Positions 32,955 to 42,774 are shown, counted from the stretch's first letter. The stretch is DNA of 58,934 bases from Methanothrix harundinacea (GCA_002502785.1 DAQG01000047.1:1-58934), one strand, 5' to 3'. Made by a program: numbers and translations. Notes: generated by a model from the letters alone, not told the origin.

Positions 32955-33022
32955 CGGTGTGGGCCTGGATCTCGAGGACGATTAAAATAGAGAGGGGCCC
33001 GCAGAAGATCTGCAGGTCCCGT
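32955..33022 (+). repeat. direct repeat copy 2 with hairpin, downstream of ProC-like gene
   Basis: A fragment of the MBL gene end (GVGLDLEDD, stop) lies here without the rest of the gene and is followed by the hairpin GGGCCCGCAGA-AGA-TCTGCAGGTCC at 32995-33019. The hairpin probably ends the ProC-like transcript. See copy 1 at 31993. Confidence 0.7.
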
Positions 33023-33057
33023 TTATCCTCTTCTCCACCCCAGACCCCAAAAAGATA

Positions 33058-35388
33058 TCAGGGGGTCAAGGGATCGCCGAAGTCAATCCCATTTTCGAAG
33101 TCGAAGTCCATCCCGTCCTCGAATTCGAAGTCCATCTTCGCGTCGAAGTCGAAGCTCATCTCGTTTTCGAAGATATTCGGCATCTTGGGGCTCGAATCGA
33201 GCTGCATCTCCCTTTCGGCACCACCACCTGCTACCGGACCGGGAACCATCGCCTCGGCTGCCGCCGGCTTTTCTGCTGTTGGCCCCAGGGTCACGGTGGC
33301 GGGCAGGAGGAAGGGCGTCTCGGGATCTCCCAGGAGGTTGATCTCGTAGTAGCAGTACCTCATATTGAGGTCGCCGCCCTCCACAACGCCGATGAACCTT
33401 TCCTTGGAGAGCTGGTTTATGAGACCGATGTTGGTGACGGTTCTGTTGGTCTCGTTCCATCGAGTGGTGTTGAACATCTCATCCCAGAAGGCCTTGTCGA
33501 ACCTCTGAGAAGGACTGTTGTTGATGTTGCTCAAATCTATCAGGCCGTATCTGGAGTTGCCTATGAAGGCGAAGGCCCCAGCCGGAGCGGTCACGAAGTG
33601 CTCCAGGACGCAGTCGTGGGGAAGGTAAGTACCCTCAGGGTCTCTGTTGTCAAAGGACCCGGCGTACCCGGCCTGGGTGTACCCGAAGAAGTACTTGTCG
33701 TTGGTGAGGGCGTCAGCGTGGTTGTAGCCCATCTTCATGACGTAGGCGACGACGTCACAGAAGTTGGTGCAGCCGATGTGGTTTATGGCGTGGATGTAGT
33801 TGCCGTTTATCTCCTCTATCAGCTCTGTCCTGGACCAATCGTACTGGTTGCAGTTGCAGTCATCCCCGGGGTGGTCCCTATCGTAGAGGGTCTGGACGTA
33901 GAATCCATCCGGGAATACGGGCTTTATCTGGTCTTTGTAATCTCCGCCCCACCACCAGGATACGGTCTCGGGCGGCTGGTCTTCAGGATCGCTATCGTTG
34001 GTCTTCGGATAGACCATCGGTTCCAGATACTGACCGACCATCCATATGCCTGTGAGATAGCGGTCGCTGGTGCTTGTGGACTCGTAAGCGATCGTCTTTC
34101 GCACGAAGTTGGAAAGCTCGACGTAGTTGTCAACCGGAGCCCGGCCGACGTATACGTCGGCGTGAAGGTTGACGCCGTCATCTGGTTCGCCGTATACTCC
34201 GTTGTTGTTGCCGTCGAAGTCACCATCAAGACAGGCGTAGTAGAGGTCTGAAACCACGTTCACCGACTCGGTGGGCGGACAGCAACAGCTGGGGTCCGGC
34301 TCGTAGGCCCATGCCCAGAGCCCTCTCGCGGGAACTATGGCGTCCCAGGTCTCACCGCCGATCCTGTTTCCGTCACCGTCTCCGCCAAGGAGCACATACT
34401 TTATGCCGTTATTGGAATAGGCGTCCTTTATGAAGTCGCGGATGGCTTCCTGGTCATCCTGGTGAACGCTCCGCTTGTAATTGGCGTAGATATCCTCAAC
34501 GGTGACTATGGCTGCTGTGACGCCTTTGGACGTCTTCCAGTCAGCCAGGGCCTGGAAGTTGTAGGGACCAGGAGCGTCTTTCATGTACTGGTTGGTTATT
34601 ATGACGTACTCGTAGTTCCCGTCCAGAAGGAGAGATTTGCCAGTCAGGGCCAGGTCCGAGGCGTACGTGGTCGTCTTCTCGGGGTTATCGACGATCATGT
34701 TGACCTCCTCCCGGTCCTCCGGCAGCCCTCTGAAAAGGCCCAAATCGAGAGTCTCTGCAGGAGCCGTCGTAACCTCGACGTCGAAGGCCCCGAAACTGTA
34801 AGCGTCACCGGTCTTCGGGATGTACTTGATCGGGTAGAGGTTTACGTAAAGGATATTGTAGCCGTGCTTCTTCTGAACATCCAGGACGGAATAGGCCACC
34901 TCCGGGTAGGGGCTTTCGGATTCGTAGATCTCCTCGTTCAGAAGGAAAAGCTCGGGCGTCAACGTCCAATTATCCTCCGGATGGCAACTGGTACAGTTCT
35001 TGGTGAATCCTATGGGAACCGAGTTCTGGCCAGGACTTATCGAAACCTTTCCGAGATATTTCTCGTTTCCTGGAACAACCTTTATATCCTGAACCACCTC
35101 GCCGTAGGGTATCAATATCCTGGCGGTCTTGAAGGGCAACAAAGGCTCTCCCGGAACGATCCTGTTATCCAGTCCAGGAATAGATACCGAGTCGTAAATC
35201 TCTTCGGACCCGTCGGGTCCTGCCAGCGTTTCCGCGCCCCTATCGACGGTCGGCTCGTCAAGAAGGTACTGCAACACGATCTTGTCAGTGCTCCCGGAGC
35301 CGCCCTGGGCCAGAGCTGATGAAAAGATGGTCAAGCTCAAAGATAGGCTCAAGAGACAGACCAAACAAACTACCATAATTTTTTTCAT
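33058..35388 (-). CDS. secreted C25 (gingipain-like) family protein, catalytic dyad apparently lost
   Basis: A 776-residue exported protein with a signal peptide (1-27). Residues about 35-240 form a beta-rich prodomain-like part with a CTSCH motif at 132-136. The C25 domain spans about 255-700: YEYVIITNQYM, KYVLLGGDGD, DVYVGRAPV, INHIGC, GYTQAGYAGSFDN, AFIGNSRYGL and NLLGDPETP. Active relatives, as I recall them, have GH where this has GC (540) and QGCY where this has QAGY (574), so catalytic His and Cys are probably gone. The tail is a run of 8-residue units such as MDFEFEDG and MDFDFENG. No anchor helix or sorting domain is seen. Confidence 0.8.
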   Translation of the reverse strand: MKKIMVVCLVCLLSLSLSLTIFSSALAQGGSGSTDKIVLQYLLDEPTVDRGAETLAGPDGSEEIYDSVSIPGLDNRIVPGEPLLPFKTARILIPYGEVVQDIKVVPGNEKYLGKVSISPGQNSVPIGFTKNCTSCHPEDNWTLTPELFLLNEEIYESESPYPEVAYSVLDVQKKHGYNILYVNLYPIKYIPKTGDAYSFGAFDVEVTTAPAETLDLGLFRGLPEDREEVNMIVDNPEKTTTYASDLALTGKSLLLDGNYEYVIITNQYMKDAPGPYNFQALADWKTSKGVTAAIVTVEDIYANYKRSVHQDDQEAIRDFIKDAYSNNGIKYVLLGGDGDGNRIGGETWDAIVPARGLWAWAYEPDPSCCCPPTESVNVVSDLYYACLDGDFDGNNNGVYGEPDDGVNLHADVYVGRAPVDNYVELSNFVRKTIAYESTSTSDRYLTGIWMVGQYLEPMVYPKTNDSDPEDQPPETVSWWWGGDYKDQIKPVFPDGFYVQTLYDRDHPGDDCNCNQYDWSRTELIEEINGNYIHAINHIGCTNFCDVVAYVMKMGYNHADALTNDKYFFGYTQAGYAGSFDNRDPEGTYLPHDCVLEHFVTAPAGAFAFIGNSRYGLIDLSNINNSPSQRFDKAFWDEMFNTTRWNETNRTVTNIGLINQLSKERFIGVVEGGDLNMRYCYYEINLLGDPETPFLLPATVTLGPTAEKPAAAEAMVPGPVAGGGAEREMQLDSSPKMPNIFENEMSFDFDAKMDFEFEDGMDFDFENGIDFGDPLTP

Positions 35389-35756
35389 AATTCTCCCTCA
35401 TATTTCAGGACCGTGCAGATCAGGCGTCAGTTCTAACCCTCTTCAGAATAGGAGTATTAGGATGGTCTTGAACTTTCAGCCCCAGCTCAAAACTCCTGAA
35501 AGCCGATCCTCTCCAATGATCAAACTGTGACACGGTCCCCCCCTTCATTGCTTATAAATGTATATTGGTCTTGAAAAACTATTTAACTGTTTCCCACGCC
35601 TCAAAAAGGACTCGTCGAGGGGCTCTGGCGAGAGAGCTACGATAAAAAAAGTGCTTCTTTAGAAGAAGCGAGCCTGCTGCTAGATGACGAGAGAATAACT
35701 GATGAACGGCACTTATCTTCAAAACGATGGATCGCCTGAAGGAAGGGGCCAGCCCC
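35389..35756. other. intergenic region between the RND operon end and the C25 gene
   Basis: It holds a terminator hairpin (35645-35669) for the minus-strand COG1361/RND unit. The promoter of the C25 gene should lie within the first 150 bases upstream of 35388. No gene is seen. Confidence 0.5.
35645..35669 (-). terminator. intrinsic-type terminator of the first RND/COG1361 unit
   Basis: On the minus strand GCTTCTT-CTA-AAGAAGC, a perfect 7-bp stem with a 3-base loop, is followed by AC and seven T residues. It lies about 90 bases after the COG1361 stop at 35757. Confidence 0.7.
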
Positions 35757-36809
35757 TCAGACCTTCTTCCTCCTCCTGTAAAGATAAGCCGCCCCGGCTA
35801 CAATGAGGATCAAAACCACGACCCCGGGAAGGGCGTAGGACCGACCTGCCGGACTGACGTTCACAGGGATCTTCATGCTCTCAGAGATTATGGTGTCGCC
35901 TCGAAGATCGGTGTACTTGATCTCGCTGTTGATGCTGTAGGGTTTGGGCGTCGCGTCCGAGTCCACGTCGATCTTGAACTTGATCGTCCTCACCTCGCCC
36001 GGCGCGAGAGCGCCTATGTAGGCCTGATCGTCAGTGGAGGAGAAGGGCTTGAAGACGGAGAGACGTGCGATGGCGTCGTCGGCGGCCTCCTCGCCGATGT
36101 TCTTGTAAGATACCTCGACGATCCCGTCCTTTTCGCCCGCGGAAAGCTCGGCCTTCGCATCGGTGATCTCAAAGTCCGCCTCAAGCTTCACCGTCACCGG
36201 GATCTCTATCGTCTCGTTGACAGCCTCGTACCAGTAGGCGGTCTGAAATCCCCGAAGGCCGATCTCGGGGTCCAGCTCGTCGGCGTCCACTTCGGCGTTG
36301 TACTGATAATCGTAAGATAGATCGAGCACCAGAAGATACTCGCCGGCAGGAGCGTGGCTTGCGATCTTGATGGAGAACTCCATCGGGTCTTTCGCCTTCT
36401 CGCCGGACCCTAGGGACTCAATCACCTGGTCTCCCGACTTCACCTCGATGAGGTCGCTTTCGGACCTGAGGGTTCCTGTGATCCCGAGAGCCGTCGTCCT
36501 CTCCTCCTCGTAGCCCAGCTCCCTGTTCGCAAGGGTCTGTTCCATTAAGGTATCTGCCTTCTTGTCGGCCTCAAATCCCATGATCCTGCCGTAGTTGGCG
36601 AGGTCGACGTAGAGGGTGACGGTGTCTCCCCGCTCGAACTCGTTCGTCCCGGCGAGGCTTGCGTCAAGCTGAGGAGTCCCGAAAGCCGTCCAGTAGTTGT
36701 CCAGGGTTACCGAAGGTATGTAGTTGTCCGCCGCCGCCAAGGCGGGAGCTGCGATCGCCAGACCGAGCGCCAGGGCGAGGGTGATAATCATTCTTCTCAA
36801 ACTCGTCAT
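35757..36809 (-). CDS. COG1361-type surface protein, RND partner (copy 1)
   Basis: A 350-residue protein with signal peptide (1-25), two to three CARDB/NEW3-like beta-sandwich domains, one C-terminal membrane helix (SYALPGVVVLILIVAGAAYL) and a basic tail. It is therefore anchored in the membrane facing out. Typical pieces are NEFERGDTVTLYVDLANYGR and VSYKNIGEEAADDAIARLSV. It follows the HAE3 RND transporter gene by 45 bases. In archaea such COG1361 proteins accompany HAE3 transporters, perhaps replacing the periplasmic adaptor. It is about 80 percent identical by eye to copy 2 at 39380. Confidence 0.85.
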   Translation of the reverse strand: MTSLRRMIITLALALGLAIAAPALAAADNYIPSVTLDNYWTAFGTPQLDASLAGTNEFERGDTVTLYVDLANYGRIMGFEADKKADTLMEQTLANRELGYEEERTTALGITGTLRSESDLIEVKSGDQVIESLGSGEKAKDPMEFSIKIASHAPAGEYLLVLDLSYDYQYNAEVDADELDPEIGLRGFQTAYWYEAVNETIEIPVTVKLEADFEITDAKAELSAGEKDGIVEVSYKNIGEEAADDAIARLSVFKPFSSTDDQAYIGALAPGEVRTIKFKIDVDSDATPKPYSINSEIKYTDLRGDTIISESMKIPVNVSPAGRSYALPGVVVLILIVAGAAYLYRRRKKV

Positions 36810-36854
36810 CCTCCGAAATGTCGTCTTGAATCGCGAATCATCGTTAACATATTT

Positions 36855-39161
36855 CTAATCATCTCTGGCGGCACCTTTCATCTTCAACCTATCCTCGACC
36901 CTGATGATATAAGCCGGGAAGATCTGGAGCCTGATCAAAAGCACCGGAAATACTGTGAAGGTCACAAAGAGGGCGAAGATCACCGATAGGACGGTCACTG
37001 CCCCGAAGTTGCTGGTGATGGGAAACGACGAGGCGGCTAGGGCCGAAAATCCGAAGACCGTCGTGAGGCCGGAGGCCGCGATGGCAGCCCCGATCCGGCT
37101 TGTGGCGATCCGGAGCGCCTCGACGGAGCTATCCGTCTTCTCCTTCTCCTCGTAGAACCGCTCCAGGGTGAGGACTGCGTACTCAGACCCCACCCCCAGT
37201 ATCAGAGCTCCGAGGGTGGCGGTGAGGGGGGTGTAGACCATCCCTGAAACGCGCATCACGATCCCCATGAGCCCTATGACCACGATCATCGGAAGGACGG
37301 GAAGGGCCGCCTTTACGGGATCTCGGTATATCAGCATCAGTATCCCGAAGATCAAAACGAGGCCTAAGAGGGTCATCTTGATCCTGCCGGTGGTCAGAGC
37401 CTCGATCACCGTCGTCATCACCACCAGGTCTCCTGTCACGACCACCGAGGTCCCGGGCCGCGGTCCGATCCAGGCAACGTCCTTTTCGACCTCCCCGATC
37501 AGCCGGTCGATCCCCTCCTCCCCCAAGTCCTGGACCGCGCTTCCGATGTTCAGCTGGATCAGGGCCGAGTCCTGGCCGTCGATATACCGATCCCTGACGC
37601 CATCGGGGATCTGGTCGAGGACGTCTCTAACCCGGGTTTTGTCCTGGGGGATCTCGCCTCCGTTGTAGAGCTTGACGTAGGTGGCGATGCTGGTGACGCC
37701 GTATACCTGCTCTCTCGACTCGAATATGTAGGTCCCAAACTCATCCATCCATCTGAGGGTCGCAGGATCGGTGACGTCAGCTGTCTGGAGGATCAGGTTG
37801 AGCTGGTCGTCGCCTCCGAATATATCCTTGAGGTGGCGGAACTGGACGAGGGGCGGAAGGTCCTGGGGTATGTACTCTTTGAAGTCGGTCTCTATCGGTA
37901 CCTGGGAGTCGGCGTAAAATCCGACGGATGTGAAGAAGACGGCGAGGATCAGGACACCCCTCCAGTTACAGAGGGAGAATATGGCGACCGTCTCGATCTT
38001 CTGGCCGAGGGCCGACGGCCGGACGCCTTCGGGATCGAGGCCGGAGCCCTTCGCAGACCACCGGTTCTGCATCGAGCAGAGGAGCGTCACCCCCACGAAG
38101 AGGGCCGATAGATAGCACATGGATATCCCGATCAAACAGAGGAGACCAAAGTCCCTCACCATCGGAACCGAGGATATGAAGAGGGAGACGAACCCGGCGC
38201 TGGTTATGATCAAAGCGATCATGACGGCAGGAGCTGTGTGGGACGCGGTGCTCATGGCCGCGGCCTCCATCGATCCCGTTCTGTCGAACTCCTCTTCGAT
38301 CCTGCTCTGGAGCTGGATGGCGTAATCTATTCCAAGGCCGATCAGAACCGGGAAGGCCGCCATCGAGACGAAGGAGAGGGATATCCCCAATAGGCCCATG
38401 GCGCCGAAGGTCCATACTATCCCCAGGAGGACCACGGGAAGAGGCATCAGGGGCAACCGGACGTGCCTGAAGACGAGTAGAAGGGCGACGACCATCAGAA
38501 GCGAGGAGACCACCAGGAGGACCCCCGTGTCCTTGGACATGTCACCCTTGATGGAGTAGCCGAGGGCGACGTTCCCGGTTACTACGACGCCCATCCCCGG
38601 CGGGAACTCGGAAAGAACAACGGCCCTCTCTGTCTCGGCTAGAAGCTCTTCCAGAACCGAGTCCTCGATGGACAACGGCACGTCGATCGTGACCATGGTG
38701 TGCCTCTCATCGGGCATGATCCCCCTCACCACATCGGGGTTCAAGGATTCGAGGATCTCCTTCACCTTCTCGTGATCGGGTATGGTGCTAACGCCGGTCT
38801 CTCGCTCCATCTCGCCCTTCACCATCTCCGCTATGCTTGCAGATCCAAGGACGTGGTTTACCCCCTCCATCTGGTCTGTGAGCCTGGCCATCGCCCTCAA
38901 AACCTCAGGCCTTGTGACGTCGTCCCCCTCGACTAGGACGACGATCGAGTCGGTGCCGAACCTCTCCAGGTAGAGGTGATCGTACTCCAGGTAGAGCCTG
39001 GTGTCGGGGTCCACGAAGGCTTCGGTTCCCGTCTCCATCGAGATGTTCTGGGCGTAGTGGAGGGCCACCACCGTCAGGATGGCCGCCGCTGCCAGGATGA
39101 TTATAGGATTTTTGGCGATCCAGGCCCCGAGCTTTTCACTTTTTCGTATGGTCATCACCAA
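36855..39161 (-). CDS. RND-superfamily transporter, HAE3/MMPL type (copy 1)
   Basis: A 768-residue transporter with the RND layout: one helix, a large outer loop, five helices, then the same again. Repeats of the half-molecule are visible (VLIGLGIDYAIQLQSRIEEE and LILGVGSEYAVLTLERFYEE; the Asp and Glu/Ser region of helix 4 is the proton path). The TTG at 39161, GTG at 39158 and ATG at 39155 are all possible starts. It is followed by its COG1361 partner. Substrates of archaeal HAE3 proteins are unknown; lipids or amphiphiles are likely. A 13-bp palindrome (TTCGATGATCGAA, 39167-39179) lies just upstream. Confidence 0.88.
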   Translation of the reverse strand: MVMTIRKSEKLGAWIAKNPIIILAAAAILTVVALHYAQNISMETGTEAFVDPDTRLYLEYDHLYLERFGTDSIVVLVEGDDVTRPEVLRAMARLTDQMEGVNHVLGSASIAEMVKGEMERETGVSTIPDHEKVKEILESLNPDVVRGIMPDERHTMVTIDVPLSIEDSVLEELLAETERAVVLSEFPPGMGVVVTGNVALGYSIKGDMSKDTGVLLVVSSLLMVVALLLVFRHVRLPLMPLPVVLLGIVWTFGAMGLLGISLSFVSMAAFPVLIGLGIDYAIQLQSRIEEEFDRTGSMEAAAMSTASHTAPAVMIALIITSAGFVSLFISSVPMVRDFGLLCLIGISMCYLSALFVGVTLLCSMQNRWSAKGSGLDPEGVRPSALGQKIETVAIFSLCNWRGVLILAVFFTSVGFYADSQVPIETDFKEYIPQDLPPLVQFRHLKDIFGGDDQLNLILQTADVTDPATLRWMDEFGTYIFESREQVYGVTSIATYVKLYNGGEIPQDKTRVRDVLDQIPDGVRDRYIDGQDSALIQLNIGSAVQDLGEEGIDRLIGEVEKDVAWIGPRPGTSVVVTGDLVVMTTVIEALTTGRIKMTLLGLVLIFGILMLIYRDPVKAALPVLPMIVVIGLMGIVMRVSGMVYTPLTATLGALILGVGSEYAVLTLERFYEEKEKTDSSVEALRIATSRIGAAIAASGLTTVFGFSALAASSFPITSNFGAVTVLSVIFALFVTFTVFPVLLIRLQIFPAYIIRVEDRLKMKGAARDD

Positions 39162-39309
39162 TTTTATTCGATGATCGAAAACGATCTAGAGCTTAATGTG
39201 ACCCATCTAGGCCCGCGTCTTGAACCATCGACCAGCGACAAAATTGTCCGGCAAGGTGTTGTTCACAAATGACTGCCCATATAGATATTTGACGGCGCAG
39301 ATGGGGTCG

Positions 39310-39378
39310 AGGATTGATAGGAAGAAGAAGAAAAGAAAAAAATAAGAGAAGGAGGAGAGGAAAGAGGAGGAGAAGGAG
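39310..39378 (-). terminator. pyrimidine tract after the second RND/COG1361 unit
   Basis: On the minus strand, directly after the COG1361 stop at 39380, there is an almost uninterrupted C/T stretch of about 65 bases containing TTTTTTT and TTTTCTTTT. Archaeal RNA polymerase terminates at U-rich tracts without a hairpin, so this is a good candidate site. No gene lies in the region 39162-39379. Confidence 0.55.
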
Positions 39379-39379
39379 A

Positions 39380-40429
39380 TTAGGATCTTCTTTTCCTGAA
39401 GATGTAAGCTCCTCCGGCCACGATGAGGATCAAAATTATGATCCCTGGAAGGGCGTAGGATCGACCTGCTGGGCTAACGTTCACCGGGATCTTCATGCTC
39501 TCGGAGATGACGGTCTCGCCCCGAAGGTCGGTGTATTTTATCTCGCTGTTGATGCTGTAGGGCTTGGCCGTGGCGTCCGAATCGACGTCGATCTTGAACT
39601 TAACGGTCCTCTCCTCGTCGGGCGCGAGAGTGCCTATGTATGCCTGATCGTCGGTGGAGGAGAAGGGCTTGAAGACGGAGAGCCTGGCTATGGCGTCGTC
39701 GGCCGTCTCCTCACCCACGTTTTTGTAGGTGACCTCGATGATACCGTCATTCTCGCCTACGTTCAGATCGGCCTTCGTATCGGTGATCTCAAAGTCGGAC
39801 TCCTTTTTGATCACGACGGGTATCACTACCGTTTCGTTTGCCCTCTGGTACCAGTAAGAAGACTGGAACCCTCTAAGGCCGATCTCGGGATCGAGTTCGT
39901 CGGCGTCCACCTCGGCGTTGTACTGATAATCGTAAGATAGGTCGAGCTCCATGGGGTACTCGCCCGCAGGAGCGTGGCTTGCGATCTTGATTGTGAACGT
40001 CATCGGATCTTTCGACTTCTCCCCAGACCTCAGAGCTTCGATCACCTGGTCGCCCGATTTGACCTCTATCAGATCTGTGGAGGATCTGAGGGTTCCGGTG
40101 ATACCGAGAGCCGTCGTCTTCTCGCGCTCGTAGTCCACCTCCCGGTCCGCCAGAGTCTGCTCCATCTTGGTGTCTGCCTTCTTGTCGGCCTCAAATCCCA
40201 TTATCCTTCCGTAGTTGGTGAGCTCGACGTATAGGTCGACGGTATCGCCCCGTTCGAACTCGTTCGTCCCCGCAAGGCTTGCGTCGAGCTGTGGCGATCC
40301 AAAGGTGGTCCAGTAATTGTCCAGAGATACCGAGGGAATGTAGTTCTCCTGAGCCACAGCCAAAACCGGATTGACCAGGGCCAAACACAGAAACGCGGCC
40401 GTCAGACCGAAAAATATTATATTTCTCAA
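39380..40429 (-). CDS. COG1361-type surface protein, RND partner (copy 2)
   Basis: A 349-residue paralog of the 35757 protein with the same plan: signal peptide, beta-sandwich domains (NEFERGDTVDLYVELTNYGR, VTYKNVGEETADDAIARLSV), and a C-terminal helix (YALPGIIILILIVAGGAYIF) with basic tail. Its start overlaps the end of the RND gene by 4 bases, so it is translationally coupled, unlike copy 1. The longest near-identical stretches between the two copies are in the C-terminal half. Confidence 0.85.
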   Translation of the reverse strand: MRNIIFFGLTAAFLCLALVNPVLAVAQENYIPSVSLDNYWTTFGSPQLDASLAGTNEFERGDTVDLYVELTNYGRIMGFEADKKADTKMEQTLADREVDYEREKTTALGITGTLRSSTDLIEVKSGDQVIEALRSGEKSKDPMTFTIKIASHAPAGEYPMELDLSYDYQYNAEVDADELDPEIGLRGFQSSYWYQRANETVVIPVVIKKESDFEITDTKADLNVGENDGIIEVTYKNVGEETADDAIARLSVFKPFSSTDDQAYIGTLAPDEERTVKFKIDVDSDATAKPYSINSEIKYTDLRGETVISESMKIPVNVSPAGRSYALPGIIILILIVAGGAYIFRKRRS

Positions 40430-42753
40430 TCCTTCAACCTCCTGAAGGGCATAATCAGCAAATTTGAGGCTCTTGCTTTCACGACCGCCTTGTTTTTCCT
40501 CCAGTACTCGAGCCTTATAAGAAGCACCGGAAATACCGTGAAAGTGGCGAATAGGGCGAATATGACCGAGAGCACCGTTATCGTTCCGAAGCTGCTGGTC
40601 ATGGGGAAGGGCGACGCTATGAGGGCGGAGAAGCCGAAGACGGTGGTGAGCCCCGAGGCGACGATGGCAGCTCCGATGCTTCCCGTAGCCGTGAAAAGCG
40701 CCTCCATGACGTCCTCGGTCTTCCCCTTCTCCTCGTAGAACCGTTCCATCGTCAAAATGGCGTACTCAGATCCTACACCCAGTATCAGAGCACCAAGGGT
40801 GGCGGTCATGGGGTTGTACTTCATCCCGGAGATGTACATCACCCCGCCCATCCATCCTATGACTATGAACATCGGAAGAACCGGCAGGATCGCTTTGACC
40901 GGGTCTCTGTAAACCAAAAGGAGGATGAAGAATATCAGGACCAAGCCCAGAAGAGTCATCTGCATCCTGCCGGTGGTGAGGGCCCCGATCACGGAGTTCA
41001 TCACCGTCGTCTCTCCTGTCTGGATTACAGAGATTCCGGGCGGCGGCTCAAACCAGGTCAGGTCCTTGTCGACCTCCTTTTGGAGCCGCTCGACCCCAAC
41101 CTGGCCCAGGTTGTCGAAGGCCTCGCCTATGTCCAGGATTATCTGGGCGGTGTCGTGACCGTCTATGTACTGGTACTTGACCTGTTCAGGTACGCTGTCT
41201 AAGACGGCCTCGACCTCGGACTCCTCCTCGGGGATGACGCCGCTGTTGTAGCCCTTGACTACGGTGGCAAGGCTCGTCGCCCCGTAGACCTTATCTCTCG
41301 ACTCCACAACGTAATCGCCGAACTCGTCCATCCATCTCAGGGTCTCTGGGTCGGTAACGTCTCCCTGGACGATGATGTTGAGCTGATCCTCGCCGCCGAA
41401 TATGTTATGCATATGGCGGAACTGGCTGAGGGGCGGCAGGTCCTGGGGTATGAACTCCATCATGTCAGTCTCTATCGGAACCTTGGTGTCAGCATAAAGG
41501 CCCACGACGGATAGGACGACTGCAGCCGCCAGCACGACCTGCCATCTGTTGAGGACAAAGGCCGCCAGCTTAACGACCATGGGACCTATCGGGGACTTTT
41601 TCTCCTTCCTCTTATCGCCGTTCCGACAGTTTCTGTCGGTCCGCCCCCTTTCCATCTGGTAGAGGACGGTGACCCCCACGAAAAGGGAGGAGATGTAGCA
41701 CATGACGATGCCTATCAGGCAGAGAAGGCCGAAGTCCTGGATCATGGGGACGGATGACGAGAATAGGGAGAAGAAGCCCGCCCCGGTTATGATCAGAGCG
41801 ATCAGGACGGCAGGCGCTGTATGGGCGACTGTATCTATCGCCGCCGTGGCAATAGATCCGCCCCGCTGAAACTCCTCCTCGATCCTGTTCTGAAACTGTA
41901 TTGCGTAATCGATACCAAGACCGATGAGGATGGGGAAGGCCGCCATGGATACCATCGTCAGAGGCACCTGCAGAAATCCCATCATCCCGAAGGTCCAGAT
42001 GATCCCCAGAAAGACGATGGGTAACGGCAGAAGCGGCAGGTGGACGTGCCTGAATACGAGGAGGAGGGCTACCACCATCAGGACGCCGGAGATCATGAGG
42101 AGCGTTCCCATGGAGGTGTTCATCTCCCGCTCGATATCGTCGCCGAGGGCGATCTCGCCGGTGACGATGGTGTCTGCCCCTGCCGGAAACTCGGCCATCT
42201 CCACAGCGGAGTAGGCTTCCGGAAGGACGGCATCCATAGTCTCCATGGGTATGTAGGTCGGAAGCTCGATCGAGATCAAGGTATGTCCCCGGTCGGGGAG
42301 GATCGCGTGGAGCATGGCGGGGTTCGTCATCTCAAGCTCATCCAGGATCTCGTCTATCCTTGCCTGGGAGTCGGGAACTTTTCGAACTCCTGTCTCCTGG
42401 GCCTCGACGTCCATCACCATCTCTGCGATGCTGGTGGTTCCCAGGACGTTCTCCACCGTCTCCATCTGGCGAGTCAGCCGATCCATCGCCTCCAGGGACT
42501 CGGGCCTTGTGACCGCGTCCCCCTCCACCAGGACCACGATCGATTCGGTTCCGAACCTGTCGTTGTAGAGGTGGTCGTACTCCACATAGAGCCTAGAGTT
42601 CTCGTCAACGAAGGTCTCCGTCTCCGTCTCCATGGTGATGCTCTGGGCGTAGTGGATCGCCGCCACGGTGAAAAGCGCCGCTATCGTCAGAATGATGATC
42701 GGGTTGCCCTCGATCCATCTGCCCAGCTTCTCTCCCCTATCCGTGATCTTCAC
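40426..42753 (-). CDS. RND-superfamily transporter, HAE3/MMPL type (copy 2)
   Basis: A 775-residue paralog of the 36855 transporter with the same two-fold layout (LIGLGIDYAIQFQNRIEEEF, LGVGSEYAILTMERFYEEKG). A basic insertion (GRTDRNCRNGDKRKEKKSP) separates the two halves in the cytoplasm. The GTG at 42753 is the only start near the promoter. It is divergent from the GbsR/MarR regulator, with the operator in between, so it should be the direct target. The duplication covers both genes of the unit. Confidence 0.88.
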   Translation of the reverse strand: MKITDRGEKLGRWIEGNPIIILTIAALFTVAAIHYAQSITMETETETFVDENSRLYVEYDHLYNDRFGTESIVVLVEGDAVTRPESLEAMDRLTRQMETVENVLGTTSIAEMVMDVEAQETGVRKVPDSQARIDEILDELEMTNPAMLHAILPDRGHTLISIELPTYIPMETMDAVLPEAYSAVEMAEFPAGADTIVTGEIALGDDIEREMNTSMGTLLMISGVLMVVALLLVFRHVHLPLLPLPIVFLGIIWTFGMMGFLQVPLTMVSMAAFPILIGLGIDYAIQFQNRIEEEFQRGGSIATAAIDTVAHTAPAVLIALIITGAGFFSLFSSSVPMIQDFGLLCLIGIVMCYISSLFVGVTVLYQMERGRTDRNCRNGDKRKEKKSPIGPMVVKLAAFVLNRWQVVLAAAVVLSVVGLYADTKVPIETDMMEFIPQDLPPLSQFRHMHNIFGGEDQLNIIVQGDVTDPETLRWMDEFGDYVVESRDKVYGATSLATVVKGYNSGVIPEEESEVEAVLDSVPEQVKYQYIDGHDTAQIILDIGEAFDNLGQVGVERLQKEVDKDLTWFEPPPGISVIQTGETTVMNSVIGALTTGRMQMTLLGLVLIFFILLLVYRDPVKAILPVLPMFIVIGWMGGVMYISGMKYNPMTATLGALILGVGSEYAILTMERFYEEKGKTEDVMEALFTATGSIGAAIVASGLTTVFGFSALIASPFPMTSSFGTITVLSVIFALFATFTVFPVLLIRLEYWRKNKAVVKARASNLLIMPFRRLKD

Positions 42754-42774
42754 CTTCAGCCATTAGTTCTAATA

